Shown here: positions 45,498-53,313 of the stretch, piece after piece
How positions within the stretch are numbered: position 1 is the stretch's first letter
How the letters are laid out: each line of letters begins with the position of its first letter
Assembly (NCBI RefSeq): GCF_023516615.1
Contig: NZ_JAMGBF010000022.1
Coordinates: 1 to 64,000 of the forward strand
Origin: Streptomyces panaciradicis
GTDB taxonomy: Bacteria; Actinomycetota; Actinomycetes; Streptomycetales; Streptomycetaceae
DNA length: 64,000 nt
Reading direction: 5' to 3'
Notes under the pieces: model-generated
What the model was told of the DNA's origin: nothing
The model's input: only the letters and a program-made list of their open reading frames with translations
Databases searched by the model: none
Translations under genes and position numbers: made by a program

Positions 45498-46864
45498 TGG
45501 CTCTACGGCGCCTGGCGGCCGTGGCCGCCCTGCTGCTGCTCACCTCCTGCACCGGCGGGACGGGAGACACCGGCGCGTCCTCCGCGCAGGAGGTGCCCGG
45601 CGAGATCGTCATCGCCAGCGGCCGCGACGTCACCGGCAAGAACGGCATCCGCGAGCAGCTCATCGAGGCCTGGAACCGCGCGCAGGACAAGGCGGGGACC
45701 GGCTACCACGCCCGCCTGGTCGAACTCTCCGGCAGCGCCGACGAGCAGCGCAGCCAGCTGCTCGGCGCCCTGCAGTCCGGCAGCGCGTCCTACGACGTGG
45801 TGAACCTGGACGTCACCTGGGTGCCGGAGTTCGCCGCCGCCCACCTGGTGCGCCCGCTGCCCGGCTCACTGATCCCCGGCGACGTCATCGACTCCGTCGC
45901 CAGCACGGCCCGCTGGGACGGCAAGGTGTACGCGGTGCCGTTCAACAGCGACGTCGGGCTGCTGTTCTACCGGCGCGACTGGCTGCGCGACGCCGGCGTC
46001 CAGGAGACCGACCTGAGCGCGAAGGACACCTCCTGGACGGACATCGACGCGCTGATCGGCGACGTCGACGACCTCGCCCCCAAGGGCTACCAGAAGGGCT
46101 GGACCACACAGCTCGCCGGCTACGAGGGCCGTACCGTCAACGCGATCGAGGCGTTCACGACGGAGGTGCCCGAGCTGAGGCTCACCGACGCCGAGGGCCA
46201 CTACGACGGTGACGTCGACAAGCTGGCGCAGGGCATCGCGGAGCTGCGCCGGCGCACCGCCTCGCCCTATCTCCTGCCCGCCGCCGTGCACTCCGACGAG
46301 CCGGCCTCGATGAGCGACTTCGCGGACGGCCGCACCGCGTTCCTGCGTTTCTGGCCCTACGGCTACCGCAGCCTCTTCCAGACCTTCACCGAGAAACAGC
46401 TGGGTGTGGCCCCGCTGCCGGGCGCCGCGGTGCTGGGCGGGCAGAACCTCGCGGTGACCGCCTCCTCCCCGCGGGCGCACAAGGCGGCCGAGCTGATCTC
46501 CTACCTGACCAGCGCCGAGAGCGAACGCTGCCTGCTCGACGCGGGGTTCGCGGCCACCCGCACCTCCGCCTACCGGGATCCGGACCTGCACTGCACCACG
46601 GGCACCGCGGCACCGTCCGCCTCGCCCACGGGCGAGCGCACCGACCCGATGCCCCGCGACGCCGACGGCCGCCCGAAGTACGCCCGCGGGATCCTGCTGC
46701 CCGCCCTGCAGAAGGCCGTTCAGCGCCCCCGCACGCCGCTGTACGGCGCCTTCACCCAGACGTTCATCGCGCAGCTCGGCGCCCTGTTCGGCGACAGCCC
46801 GCCGACCGACGAGAAACTGGCGAGCGCCCTCGACCAGGCCCTGCGCAAGGCCCTGCCCGACTAG
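45497..46864 (+). CDS. Solute-binding lipoprotein of the caspase operon
   Basis: A 455-residue type II periplasmic-binding-protein-like lipoprotein. The signal peptide ends in lipobox LTSC (Cys18 or so). The body has typical features: DVVNLDVTWVPEFAAA, KVYAVPFNSDVGLLFYRRDWL and an inter-lobe segment FADGRTAFLRFWPYGY. No ABC permease or ATPase gene is nearby, so it is more likely a sensor or presenter for the receptor than a transporter subunit. It starts inside the caspase stop (TGATG) after GGGGGAGGA, which makes the coupling tight. Its ligand could be a sugar or peptide; this is not determinable. Confidence 0.8.
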   Translation: MALRRLAAVAALLLLTSCTGGTGDTGASSAQEVPGEIVIASGRDVTGKNGIREQLIEAWNRAQDKAGTGYHARLVELSGSADEQRSQLLGALQSGSASYDVVNLDVTWVPEFAAAHLVRPLPGSLIPGDVIDSVASTARWDGKVYAVPFNSDVGLLFYRRDWLRDAGVQETDLSAKDTSWTDIDALIGDVDDLAPKGYQKGWTTQLAGYEGRTVNAIEAFTTEVPELRLTDAEGHYDGDVDKLAQGIAELRRRTASPYLLPAAVHSDEPASMSDFADGRTAFLRFWPYGYRSLFQTFTEKQLGVAPLPGAAVLGGQNLAVTASSPRAHKAAELISYLTSAESERCLLDAGFAATRTSAYRDPDLHCTTGTAAPSASPTGERTDPMPRDADGRPKYARGILLPALQKAVQRPRTPLYGAFTQTFIAQLGALFGDSPPTDEKLASALDQALRKALPD

Positions 46865-46867
46865 GGG

Positions 46868-48106
46868 CTAGCTCTCCAGGCAGGCCAGGGCGCCCGACAC
46901 CAGGGTGCGCACGCCCGGGGCGACCGTGGCGAGGTCCGGGGCGAACTGCGGGCTGTGGTTGCTGGGGACGGCCAGGAACTTCTCCATCAGGTCCGCCCCC
47001 TCGGCGGCCTCCCACACGTCGGCCCGGGTCGTCGTGACGAACCAGTACGAGTACGGGATGCCGCCCTGGGCCAGGTGCGAGAAGTCCTCGCTGCCCATCA
47101 CCGGCCCGAAGTCGAGGACCGTCCCCGCCCCGAGCACCTCCTCGTGCACGGCCGCGACCAGGCGGTCGGTCTCCGCGTCGTTCACGGTCACCGGGAAGGT
47201 CGCGCCCACCGTGATCTCCGGCTCCCGCGGGCATCCGGCGGCCAGCGCCTCGCCGGCCGCGATCCGGCGGATCGCCGCGAGCATCCGCGTCCGCACCTCC
47301 TCGGACTGGGTGCGCAGGTTCAGGGCGATGCGCGCCTCGGACGGGATGATGTTGTGCCGGGTGCCCGCCTCGATCCGGCCCACGGTCAGCACCGCCGAGT
47401 CCTTCGCGGGGATCTCGCGGGAGACGACGGTCTGCAGCCGGGTGACGAGATGGGCGGCCGTGACGACGGGGTCGACGGTCGTCTCGGGCCGCGAACCGTG
47501 CCCGCCCCGCCCGTGCACGACGATGTCGACGTCCGTCGACGCCGACATGATCAGGCCGGGGGAGTGGGCGTAGAACCCGACCGGGCCCGGCGCCGCGTGC
47601 TGACCGAGCAGCACGTCCGGCCGCGCGAACCGCTCGTAGAGGCCGTCCGCGACCATCCGCTCGGCGCCCTGCCCGGACTCCTCCGCGGGCTGTCCCACCA
47701 CCAGCAGCGTGCCGTTCCAGGTCTCCCGCCCCGCCGCCAGCGCCCGGGCCGCGCCCGCGAGCCAGGTGACGTGCAGGTCGTGCCCGCAGGCGTGCATCAC
47801 ACCGGGGGTCTCGGAGGCGTACGGCAGCCCGGTGTCCTCCACGACCGGCAGCGCGTCCATGTCGGCGCGCAGCAGGACGGTCGGCCCGTCCCCGTTGCGC
47901 AGCAGCCCGGCGACCCCGGTGCCGCCGACGCCCTCGGCGGTCTCGTAGCCCGCCTCGCGCAGTTGCTCGGCCAGCCGTCCGGCCGTGCGGTGCTCCCGGA
48001 GGGAGAGCTCGGGGTGGCGGTGCAGGTCCCGGTAGAGGTCCTCCAGGGCGGTCACCGGCAGGTCGGCGGTCAGGTCGAGGGCGGTGCGGGCGGCGGCAGA
48101 GGTCAT
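46868..48106 (-). CDS. M20-family amidohydrolase
   Basis: A 412-residue metal-dependent hydrolase of the N-acyl-amino-acid/hippurate hydrolase group. Ligands for a dinuclear site are visible: MHACGHD, the PAEESGQGAERM region with paired Glu, GQHAAPG and GSEDFSH near the C-terminus. The lid domain (about 185-295) is present. It deacylates N-acyl amino acids or related compounds in the cytosol. ATG 48106 has a GGGG stretch upstream. Its stop is only 3 bp from the lipoprotein stop, with no hairpin, so antisense overlap of the transcripts is likely. The true substrate is unknown. Confidence 0.85.
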   Translation of the reverse strand: MTSAAARTALDLTADLPVTALEDLYRDLHRHPELSLREHRTAGRLAEQLREAGYETAEGVGGTGVAGLLRNGDGPTVLLRADMDALPVVEDTGLPYASETPGVMHACGHDLHVTWLAGAARALAAGRETWNGTLLVVGQPAEESGQGAERMVADGLYERFARPDVLLGQHAAPGPVGFYAHSPGLIMSASTDVDIVVHGRGGHGSRPETTVDPVVTAAHLVTRLQTVVSREIPAKDSAVLTVGRIEAGTRHNIIPSEARIALNLRTQSEEVRTRMLAAIRRIAAGEALAAGCPREPEITVGATFPVTVNDAETDRLVAAVHEEVLGAGTVLDFGPVMGSEDFSHLAQGGIPYSYWFVTTTRADVWEAAEGADLMEKFLAVPSNHSPQFAPDLATVAPGVRTLVSGALACLES

Positions 48107-48137
48107 CCCCGCAGCGTACGCACGGCGGCCGCCGACG

Positions 48138-48308
48138 TCAGGGGCTTGCGACGGCGTGTGCTGCCTGCTGGACCCGGGCCGCCGGCTGCTGATCGTCCGC
48201 CGCTCTCGCCGGTCCCGCGTTCGCCGCCAGGACCAGGGTCGCCACGGCGATCAGCGCGGCGGCGAAACCTCTTGCGTAGCGCTCGGTGGGGCTGGTGCGT
48301 TCCTGCAC
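48138..48308 (-). CDS. Small exported peptide precursor (56 residues)
   Basis: A short frame with a GTG start (48308) and GAGGTC about 5 bp upstream. Residues 1-14 are charged, 15-31 form a hydrophobic core (FAAALIAVATLVLAANAG), and PARAA then gives a signal peptidase-type site. The remaining 20 or so residues are polar (DDQQPAARVQQ and so on). This is the layout of a secreted pro-peptide. It is divergent from the XRE-TPR regulator at 48418 across an 8-bp inverted repeat, as in peptide quorum-sensing pairs. It could also be a leaderless remnant or a small secreted protein with no signalling role. No homologue search could be made. Confidence 0.5.
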   Translation of the reverse strand: MQERTSPTERYARGFAAALIAVATLVLAANAGPARAADDQQPAARVQQAAHAVASP

Positions 48309-48341
48309 GGCGACCTCGCGACAGCGGTGATTACAGCAACG

Positions 48342-48371
48342 GGTTAAGCATGTTTAATCCGTGGCTTAACC
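48342..48371. promoter_or_regulatory. Inverted-repeat operator between peptide and XRE-TPR genes
   Basis: GGTTAAGC (48342-48349) and GCTTAACC (48364-48371) are perfect 8-bp arms with 14 bp between them. A further TTAA element lies in the centre. This AT-rich block stands out from the GC-rich surroundings. Confidence 0.6.
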
Positions 48372-48417
48372 TAGGGGCGGGCGGGGGCTAACAGCAAGAG
48401 GGCCAGGGGGAGTTGGG

Positions 48418-49761
48418 ATGACAGACCGCGACGAACCGGAGGTCATCGGCAGACGGGTGCAGCAGCTGCGGGCCGCCCGCGGGCTGACGCAGAAGCAGCT
48501 CGCCGAACCCGCCTACACCCCCGCCTACATCTCCACCCTCGAAGCCGGCCGGGTGCGCGCCTCCGACGAGGCGCTCCGGCACATCGCCGAGCGGCTCGGA
48601 GTGGCGTACGAGGAACTCGCCACCGGGCGCCCTGCCCGGCTCGCCACCGACCTCAGGCTCCGGCTCACCGAGGCCCAGCGCACGCTCGCCGGCGGCGAGG
48701 CCGAGCAGGCCGCCGAGCTGTACGCCGCGCTGCTCGCCGAGGCCGAGCGGCACGACCTCGTCGACGTCCAGGCCGCCGCCCAGCTGGGGCTCGGCGAGTC
48801 GGCCCTCGACACCGGTGAACTCACCGACGCCCGACGGCACTTCGAGCGGGCGGAGAAGACCCTCGCCGACGCCCCGCTGCCCGCCCGCGTCCCGGCCCTG
48901 CGCGGACGCGCCGTCTCCCACTACCTGGCGGGCGAACTCCGCTACGCCGTCTACCTGCTGGAGTCCACCCTCGACGAACTCAACCGGGGCGGGCTGCACG
49001 ACCCCGACGCCCTGCTCCTGCTCTACGCCAGCATCATCGGCCCTTACATGGACATGGGCGCCCACGCCCGCGCCGCCCAGGCCGCCGAACTCGCCCTCGC
49101 CCTCGCGCCGCAGTCCGGCGACCCCGCCCTCGTCGCCCGGATGCACCGCTCGGTCGCCCGTACCCTGCTCGCCGAGGGCCGTATCGCCGAGGCCGACGCC
49201 TCGCTGGCCAAGGCGTCCGAGCTGTACCGCACCCTGCAGATCCGCACCGAACTCGCCAACTGCCACTGGATGCGCGGGTACGTGTGCGCCCAGAACGGCG
49301 AACTGGAGCGCGCCGAGGCGGAGTTGCGGCAGGCCCTGGAGATGCTCACCGCCAAGCGGGCCGCCCTCTACAGCAGCCAGGTCGCCGTCGAGCTCGCCGA
49401 CGTCCTGCACCGCCGCGGCAAGTCCGAGCAGGCCGCCGCCCTTCTCCACGACACCCTGAACGACCTGAACTCCGAGCGTGGCGCGCTGCACTCCGCCGCC
49501 GCCCACCGCCTCCTCGGCATCATCGCCGAGGACGCCCGCGACACCGAGACCGCCGAGGAGCACTACGTACGGGCGCTCAGCCTGCTGGAGCGGGCCGGGG
49601 CGGCCGGCGACCTGGCCGACCTGTGCCGGCTGCTGGGGGACCTGCTGCGCCGGACCGGGCGGGTGGAGGCGGCCCTGGACGCCTACCGGACCGGGCTGGG
49701 CCACCGTACGGCGCCGGGCACCACCACCCTCGGCCCGGCCCCGGCGCAGCCGCCGCTGTGA
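48418..49761 (+). CDS. XRE-family regulator with TPR repeats (RRNPP-like)
   Basis: A 447-residue regulator. An XRE helix-turn-helix is at about 8-70 (IGRRVQQLRAARGLTQKQLAE, AYISTLEAGRVRASDEALRHI). Then there are about nine TPR-like helical pairs to the C-terminus (HLVD-type pattern in QAAAQLGLGESALDTGELTDARRH and repeats with LYRT, ALHS). This layout is shared with peptide-sensing regulators of the RRNPP group (PlcR, Rap, Rgg) and with other TPR regulators. ATG 48418 has GGGGAG at about 6 bp. It probably binds the inverted repeat just upstream. The ligand may be the peptide encoded divergently; this is an inference. Confidence 0.85.
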   Translation: MTDRDEPEVIGRRVQQLRAARGLTQKQLAEPAYTPAYISTLEAGRVRASDEALRHIAERLGVAYEELATGRPARLATDLRLRLTEAQRTLAGGEAEQAAELYAALLAEAERHDLVDVQAAAQLGLGESALDTGELTDARRHFERAEKTLADAPLPARVPALRGRAVSHYLAGELRYAVYLLESTLDELNRGGLHDPDALLLLYASIIGPYMDMGAHARAAQAAELALALAPQSGDPALVARMHRSVARTLLAEGRIAEADASLAKASELYRTLQIRTELANCHWMRGYVCAQNGELERAEAELRQALEMLTAKRAALYSSQVAVELADVLHRRGKSEQAAALLHDTLNDLNSERGALHSAAAHRLLGIIAEDARDTETAEEHYVRALSLLERAGAAGDLADLCRLLGDLLRRTGRVEAALDAYRTGLGHRTAPGTTTLGPAPAQPPL

Positions 49762-49942
49762 CCGTGCGACGGCCGCGGTGGCCTCGTGCGGGGGCGGGCG
49801 GCCGGGTTTCGGGCGTGCTCACACGGGTAGTGCGGAAAGTCCCGAGTGGGCGTGTCACGAGTCCGGGCCCCTGATTCGGCCCGTCCGCCGCGAGGAGACG
49901 AGGACGGTCGCAGTACGGCTGTGACCGAAGGAGGCGGTGGCC

Positions 49943-50704
49943 GTGCGGTCCGGCGACGACCGCGAAGGGTTCTTCGACGGTGCTCCTGGTCCCGGGGACG
50001 ACCGCGCCCCGGCCGAGGCCGTGATCGCCGAAGGGCTGCGCGGGGCCCGGCCCGAGGAGGTCCCCGACCGGCTGTGCGCCGCGCTCGTGGACCTGCTGCC
50101 GGTCAGCGGCGCGAGCGTCTGCCTGCGGTCCGAGGGGCTGCCCGTACGCATCAGCGCCAGCGACGACGCGGCCTCCTACCTCGCGGAACTCCAGGCCACC
50201 GTCGGCGAGGGCCCGGGGATGCTGGCCGCCCGGCTCGGCGCCACCGTGCTCGCCTGCGACCTCACCGCCGGGCACGACACACAGCGCTGGCCGATGTTCG
50301 CGCACCAGGCGACGGCCGCCGGGGTCGCCGCCGTGTACGCGCTTCCGCTGGGCGTCGACGCGCTGTGCGTCGGCACGCTCGAGCTCTACCGGGGCACCCC
50401 CGGAGAGCTGACCGAACGGCAGCTGCGCACCGCGCGGCGAGCGGCCTGGCTCCTCACCGAGGCCCTGGTGACACTCCCGTGGAAGGAGAACGCCGAGCGG
50501 GGCGACGAGCCCTGGGTGTCCGGGCTGGCCGCCGACCACGACGAGATCAACCAGGCCGTCGGCATGATCATGGCGCAGCTCGGAGTCGACGCGGCGGAGG
50601 CGCTGGACCGGCTGCGCGGCCACGCGTTCGTCCTCGGCCGTACGGTCCTGGACGTGGCGCGGGACGTGGTGGCGCGCAGGACGAGGTTCGACGGCGACCT
50701 CTAG
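49943..50704 (+). CDS. GAF-ANTAR RNA-binding regulator
   Basis: A 253-residue protein with a GAF sensor (about 30-165; VSGASVCLRSEGLPVRIS, AVYALPLGVDALCVGTLEL) and a C-terminal ANTAR domain (about 190-245; INQAVGMIMAQLGVDAAEALDRL). ANTAR proteins bind small RNA hairpins and act as antiterminators, often after signal binding in GAF. ANTAR targets are usually pairs of hexaloop stems upstream of regulated genes; none was seen here. GTG 49943 has AAGGAGG at 8 bp, which is better than the in-frame GTG at 49937. Confidence 0.85.
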   Translation: MRSGDDREGFFDGAPGPGDDRAPAEAVIAEGLRGARPEEVPDRLCAALVDLLPVSGASVCLRSEGLPVRISASDDAASYLAELQATVGEGPGMLAARLGATVLACDLTAGHDTQRWPMFAHQATAAGVAAVYALPLGVDALCVGTLELYRGTPGELTERQLRTARRAAWLLTEALVTLPWKENAERGDEPWVSGLAADHDEINQAVGMIMAQLGVDAAEALDRLRGHAFVLGRTVLDVARDVVARRTRFDGDL

Positions 50705-50713
50705 GATCGGCCC

Positions 50714-50992
50714 ATGGACATAGTGGGTTACTCCCTGGCCGCCCTCATCCTCGTCGTCGGCGTCGCCGGCATCGAGAGCCGGATCTCCCGCGCGGACAGG
50801 CGAGTCGCCCGCGTCGAGCGCAAACTCGACCTGATCATCGCCCACTTGGGGATCGACGCCTCGGAACCCTGGAACGACGAGGTGGCCGCGCTGGTGCGCG
50901 ACGGCAAGAAGATCCAGGCGATCAAGGTCTACCGGGAGGCCACCGGGGCCGATCTGCGCGAGGCCAAGGAAGCCGTGGATCGGCTGGGCTAG
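50714..50992 (+). CDS. Membrane-anchored ribosomal L7/L12-like domain protein
   Basis: A 92-residue protein with one N-terminal membrane helix (VGYSLAALILVVGVAG), then a basic coiled coil (RISRADRRVARVERKL) and a C-terminal domain resembling the L7/L12 CTD (DGKKIQAIKVYREATGADLREAKEAVDRL). This is not ribosomal L7/L12, because the N-terminal dimerisation domain is missing. Its role is unknown. It lies 9 bp after the GAF-ANTAR gene, so they may be co-transcribed. Confidence 0.75.
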   Translation: MDIVGYSLAALILVVGVAGIESRISRADRRVARVERKLDLIIAHLGIDASEPWNDEVAALVRDGKKIQAIKVYREATGADLREAKEAVDRLG

Positions 50993-51014
50993 GTGGTGGG
51001 GTGCGCCTTGTGCG

Positions 51015-51788
51015 CTAGATCTGGGCTCGGCCCGACTTTCTGACCTCCGCCAGTCGGCGTACGCCCGTCTCCACCGCCGCTCGCGTCGCGTCCGGTGAGA
51101 CGTCGCCCAAACCGCCCAGGCTGACCGCGATCGTGTCGTCGCCGACCCGGACCGCGGCGACGTCCATCGTGAGCACCGTCGTGTCGCCGTCCGCCGTCTC
51201 GCTGCTCAGCGTCACCCGCAGGCCCTGCCGGGCGTCGCCGATCCGCGGCAGGTCGGCCTCCCTGACGGTCACGCCCTGCACGGCGCCGTGCGCGGTGACC
51301 GCCGTGAACGTCCCGCAGTCGCGCGGCAGCGACTGCAGCCAGCCCAGCGTGCGGTCCACGTCCGGGGTGCTCAGGGCGAGGACCTGATACCGCAGCTGGG
51401 TCTGGTCCAGCGGGTCGTCCAGCCCCGTCACCGCCCGGGCTCCGGTGTCCCCGCCGAACAGGTCGTCGGCGTACAGGGCGTCCAGGAGGCGCCGGCACGC
51501 GGGCGACTCGGTCGTGGCCTTCAGCAGCCCGTCCCGCCAGGTCGCCGCCCCCTGCGTCGGCGCCCACGGCTCCCCGAGGTCGGCCGCGGTGACGAGGGCC
51601 GCCTGGGCCTCGGCCTGGGTGAGGACCCGGGGGGCCGGCGGCGAGGTGGCGGCGGACGGTCGCGCGGAGGCGGGGGTCTTGTGCGCCGTGGGGGTGCCCG
51701 CCGTGCAGGCGGTCGCGGTGAGCAGCGCGGCCGCGCCGAGCACGGACAGGGCGGAGGGGGTGAGGAGGCGGGCGGGGGTGCGGGGCAT
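51015..51788 (-). CDS. Putative lipoprotein of unknown function
   Basis: A 257-residue exported protein. The signal peptide contains a lipobox-like ATAC near residue 28, followed by a Thr/Ala/Pro linker. A soluble domain of about 190 residues has LTQAEAQAALVTAADLGEPW and a GLGDVSPDA ending. This pattern occurs in many Streptomyces sensor-like lipoproteins, but I cannot name a function. ATG 51788 has GGGAGG at 6 bp. It is divergent from the leader region of the second threonyl-tRNA synthetase. Confidence 0.7.
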   Translation of the reverse strand: MPRTPARLLTPSALSVLGAAALLTATACTAGTPTAHKTPASARPSAATSPPAPRVLTQAEAQAALVTAADLGEPWAPTQGAATWRDGLLKATTESPACRRLLDALYADDLFGGDTGARAVTGLDDPLDQTQLRYQVLALSTPDVDRTLGWLQSLPRDCGTFTAVTAHGAVQGVTVREADLPRIGDARQGLRVTLSSETADGDTTVLTMDVAAVRVGDDTIAVSLGGLGDVSPDATRAAVETGVRRLAEVRKSGRAQI

Positions 51789-51930
51789 CGGGGGCCTCCC
51801 GGGAGGGCGGGCAAGATCGGCTGCCTCTCCAAGGGACCACTCCGTGGCCGGTGCCACCAGCGCGACGGTCCGTACGGGCTACCTGGAAAACGGCTCGCGT
51901 CGTGGATTCGGCGGGCGCTACGGTCTTCTC

Positions 51931-51987
51931 ATGCAGCGCGCCTTCTCGTGTTCCACGACGACGCCGGAGAGTGTCCCGGCGCGCTGA
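51931..51987 (+). CDS. Threonine-rich leader peptide of the thrS-like gene
   Basis: A short frame of 18 residues starts at ATG 51931 and stops at TGA 51985-51987. It contains three consecutive ACG threonine codons (51955-51963). A TACGGT hexamer (51919-51924) ends 6 bp before the ATG, so the transcript is probably leaderless. A 12-bp terminator-like hairpin follows at 51997-52024. Slow decoding of the Thr run would stall the ribosome and favour readthrough. Not demonstrated, but the three parts fit ribosome-mediated attenuation. Confidence 0.6.
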   Translation: MQRAFSCSTTTPESVPAR

Positions 51988-51996
51988 TCGACGTCC

Positions 51997-52024
51997 GAAG
52001 CCCCGGGGTGAGCCCCGGGGCTTC
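51997..52024 (+). terminator. Attenuator hairpin upstream of the thrS-like gene
   Basis: A perfect 12-bp stem (51997-52008 with 52013-52024) with a TGAG loop is followed by TTCG. It lies 50 bp before the synthetase start and 10 bp after the leader stop. A competing GCCGG/CCGGC stem (51963-51967 with 51976-51980) overlaps the Thr codons. Confidence 0.75.
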
Positions 52025-52073
52025 TTCGTCGGCCGGTCGCTCGCCCTCCCGTGCTGAAGTGAGGAGAGCGACC

Positions 52074-53297
52074 ATGTACGACCACCGCCGTCTCGGCCGT
52101 GAACTGGACCTGTTCGACACCGACCCGTTGATGGGCGCGGGACTGCCGTACTGGCTGCCCGACGGGGCGATCGTGCGGCACGAGCTGGAGGAGTACGTGC
52201 GCGGCGTCGAGCGCGACGCCGGCTACCGGCACGTGTACTCGCCCGTGCTGGGCAAACGGGAGCTGTACGAGATCTCCGGGCACTGGTCCCACTACAGCGA
52301 CGACATGTTCCCGCCGATGCGCCTGGGCGGCGAGGAGGTCGTGCTGCGGCCCAGTCTGTGTCCCCATCACGCGCTGATCTACCGGTCCCGGTCGCACAGT
52401 TACCGCGAACTGCCGCTGCGGATGGCCGAGGTGGGGGGCATGTATCGCGCCGAGCTGTCGGGCGTGCTCGGGGGGCTCACCCGGGTGCGGGCCGTCCAGC
52501 TCAACGACGCGCACATCTTCTGCACCGCGGATCAGGCCGTCGGGGAGGCGCGGGACGCTCTGCGGCTCATCCGGCGGGCCTATGACGATTCGGGTCTTCG
52601 GGCAGCTCGTTTTCGGCTCTCCCTGCCGGGTGAGGGCGGCAAGTACGTTGCCGGGGAGGGGATGTGGGAGCGGGCCGGCGGGCTGCTGCGGGACGTGCTG
52701 GACGCCGAGGGTCTTTCGTACGAGGCCGTCGCTGGTGAAGCCGCTTTTTACGGGCCGAAGATCGATGTGCAGGTCGTCGACTCCGCGGGGCGTGAGGCCA
52801 CTCTGTCCACCGTGCAGATCGACTTCCATCAGCCCGAACGATTCGGGCTGTTCTACGTCGGCGCCGACGGGGTCAAGCACCGGCCCGTGATGGTGCACCG
52901 CAGCGTCATCGGCAGTGTGGAGCGGGCGGTCGCGCAGCTCGTCGAGGAACACGGCGGCGCGTTCCCGGTGTGGCTGGCGCCCGTGCAGCTCGTGGTGCTG
53001 CCGGTCGCGGAGGAGCAGCGGGCGCAGGCGGAGGCGCTGGTGCGGCGGGCGCTGGCGCTGGGGCTGCGGGTGGAGTCGGTGGGGCCGGAGGGCGGGAGCC
53101 TGGGGGCCCGGATCCGGGGCGCTCGGCTGGTGCCGTACCAGGCCGTGATCGGTGCCCGCGAGGCCGATGGCGGGCAGGTGGCGGTACGGCTGCGGGACGG
53201 GCGGCGGGTGGGGGTGATGCCCGGCGAGGAGCTGCTGCGGCGGATCGGGGAGCGGGTCGTGGCGCGGGGTGGGGCGTTGTGGGAAGGCGGCGCTTAG
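52074..53297 (+). CDS. thrS: Threonyl-tRNA synthetase paralogue lacking editing domains
   Basis: A 407-residue class II synthetase. The catalytic core (about 15-290) has motif 2-type RMAEVGGMYRAELSG and LNDAHIFC. Zinc ligands are in place: Cys (RPSLCPHH), His (QIDFHQPERF) and His (MVHRSVIGS). The anticodon-binding domain is at about 300-400. The TGS and N2 editing domains of full-length ThrRS (about 240 residues) are missing. This makes it a second, stand-alone form. Such paralogues can back up ThrRS under stress or confer resistance to ThrRS inhibitors. ATG 52074 has GAGGAGAG at 5 bp. The leader peptide and attenuator suggest control by threonine supply. Confidence 0.85.
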   Translation: MYDHRRLGRELDLFDTDPLMGAGLPYWLPDGAIVRHELEEYVRGVERDAGYRHVYSPVLGKRELYEISGHWSHYSDDMFPPMRLGGEEVVLRPSLCPHHALIYRSRSHSYRELPLRMAEVGGMYRAELSGVLGGLTRVRAVQLNDAHIFCTADQAVGEARDALRLIRRAYDDSGLRAARFRLSLPGEGGKYVAGEGMWERAGGLLRDVLDAEGLSYEAVAGEAAFYGPKIDVQVVDSAGREATLSTVQIDFHQPERFGLFYVGADGVKHRPVMVHRSVIGSVERAVAQLVEEHGGAFPVWLAPVQLVVLPVAEEQRAQAEALVRRALALGLRVESVGPEGGSLGARIRGARLVPYQAVIGAREADGGQVAVRLRDGRRVGVMPGEELLRRIGERVVARGGALWEGGA

Positions 53298-53313
53298 CGT
53301 CGGTGGGTGGGGC

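Noticed and set aside
45497..46864. ABC sugar importer
   Set aside because: There is a binding lipoprotein but no permease or ATPase gene in the region. Coupling to the caspase gene suggests another role.
50714..50992. Ribosomal protein L7/L12
   Set aside because: The protein has a membrane helix and lacks the L7/L12 N-terminal dimerisation domain.
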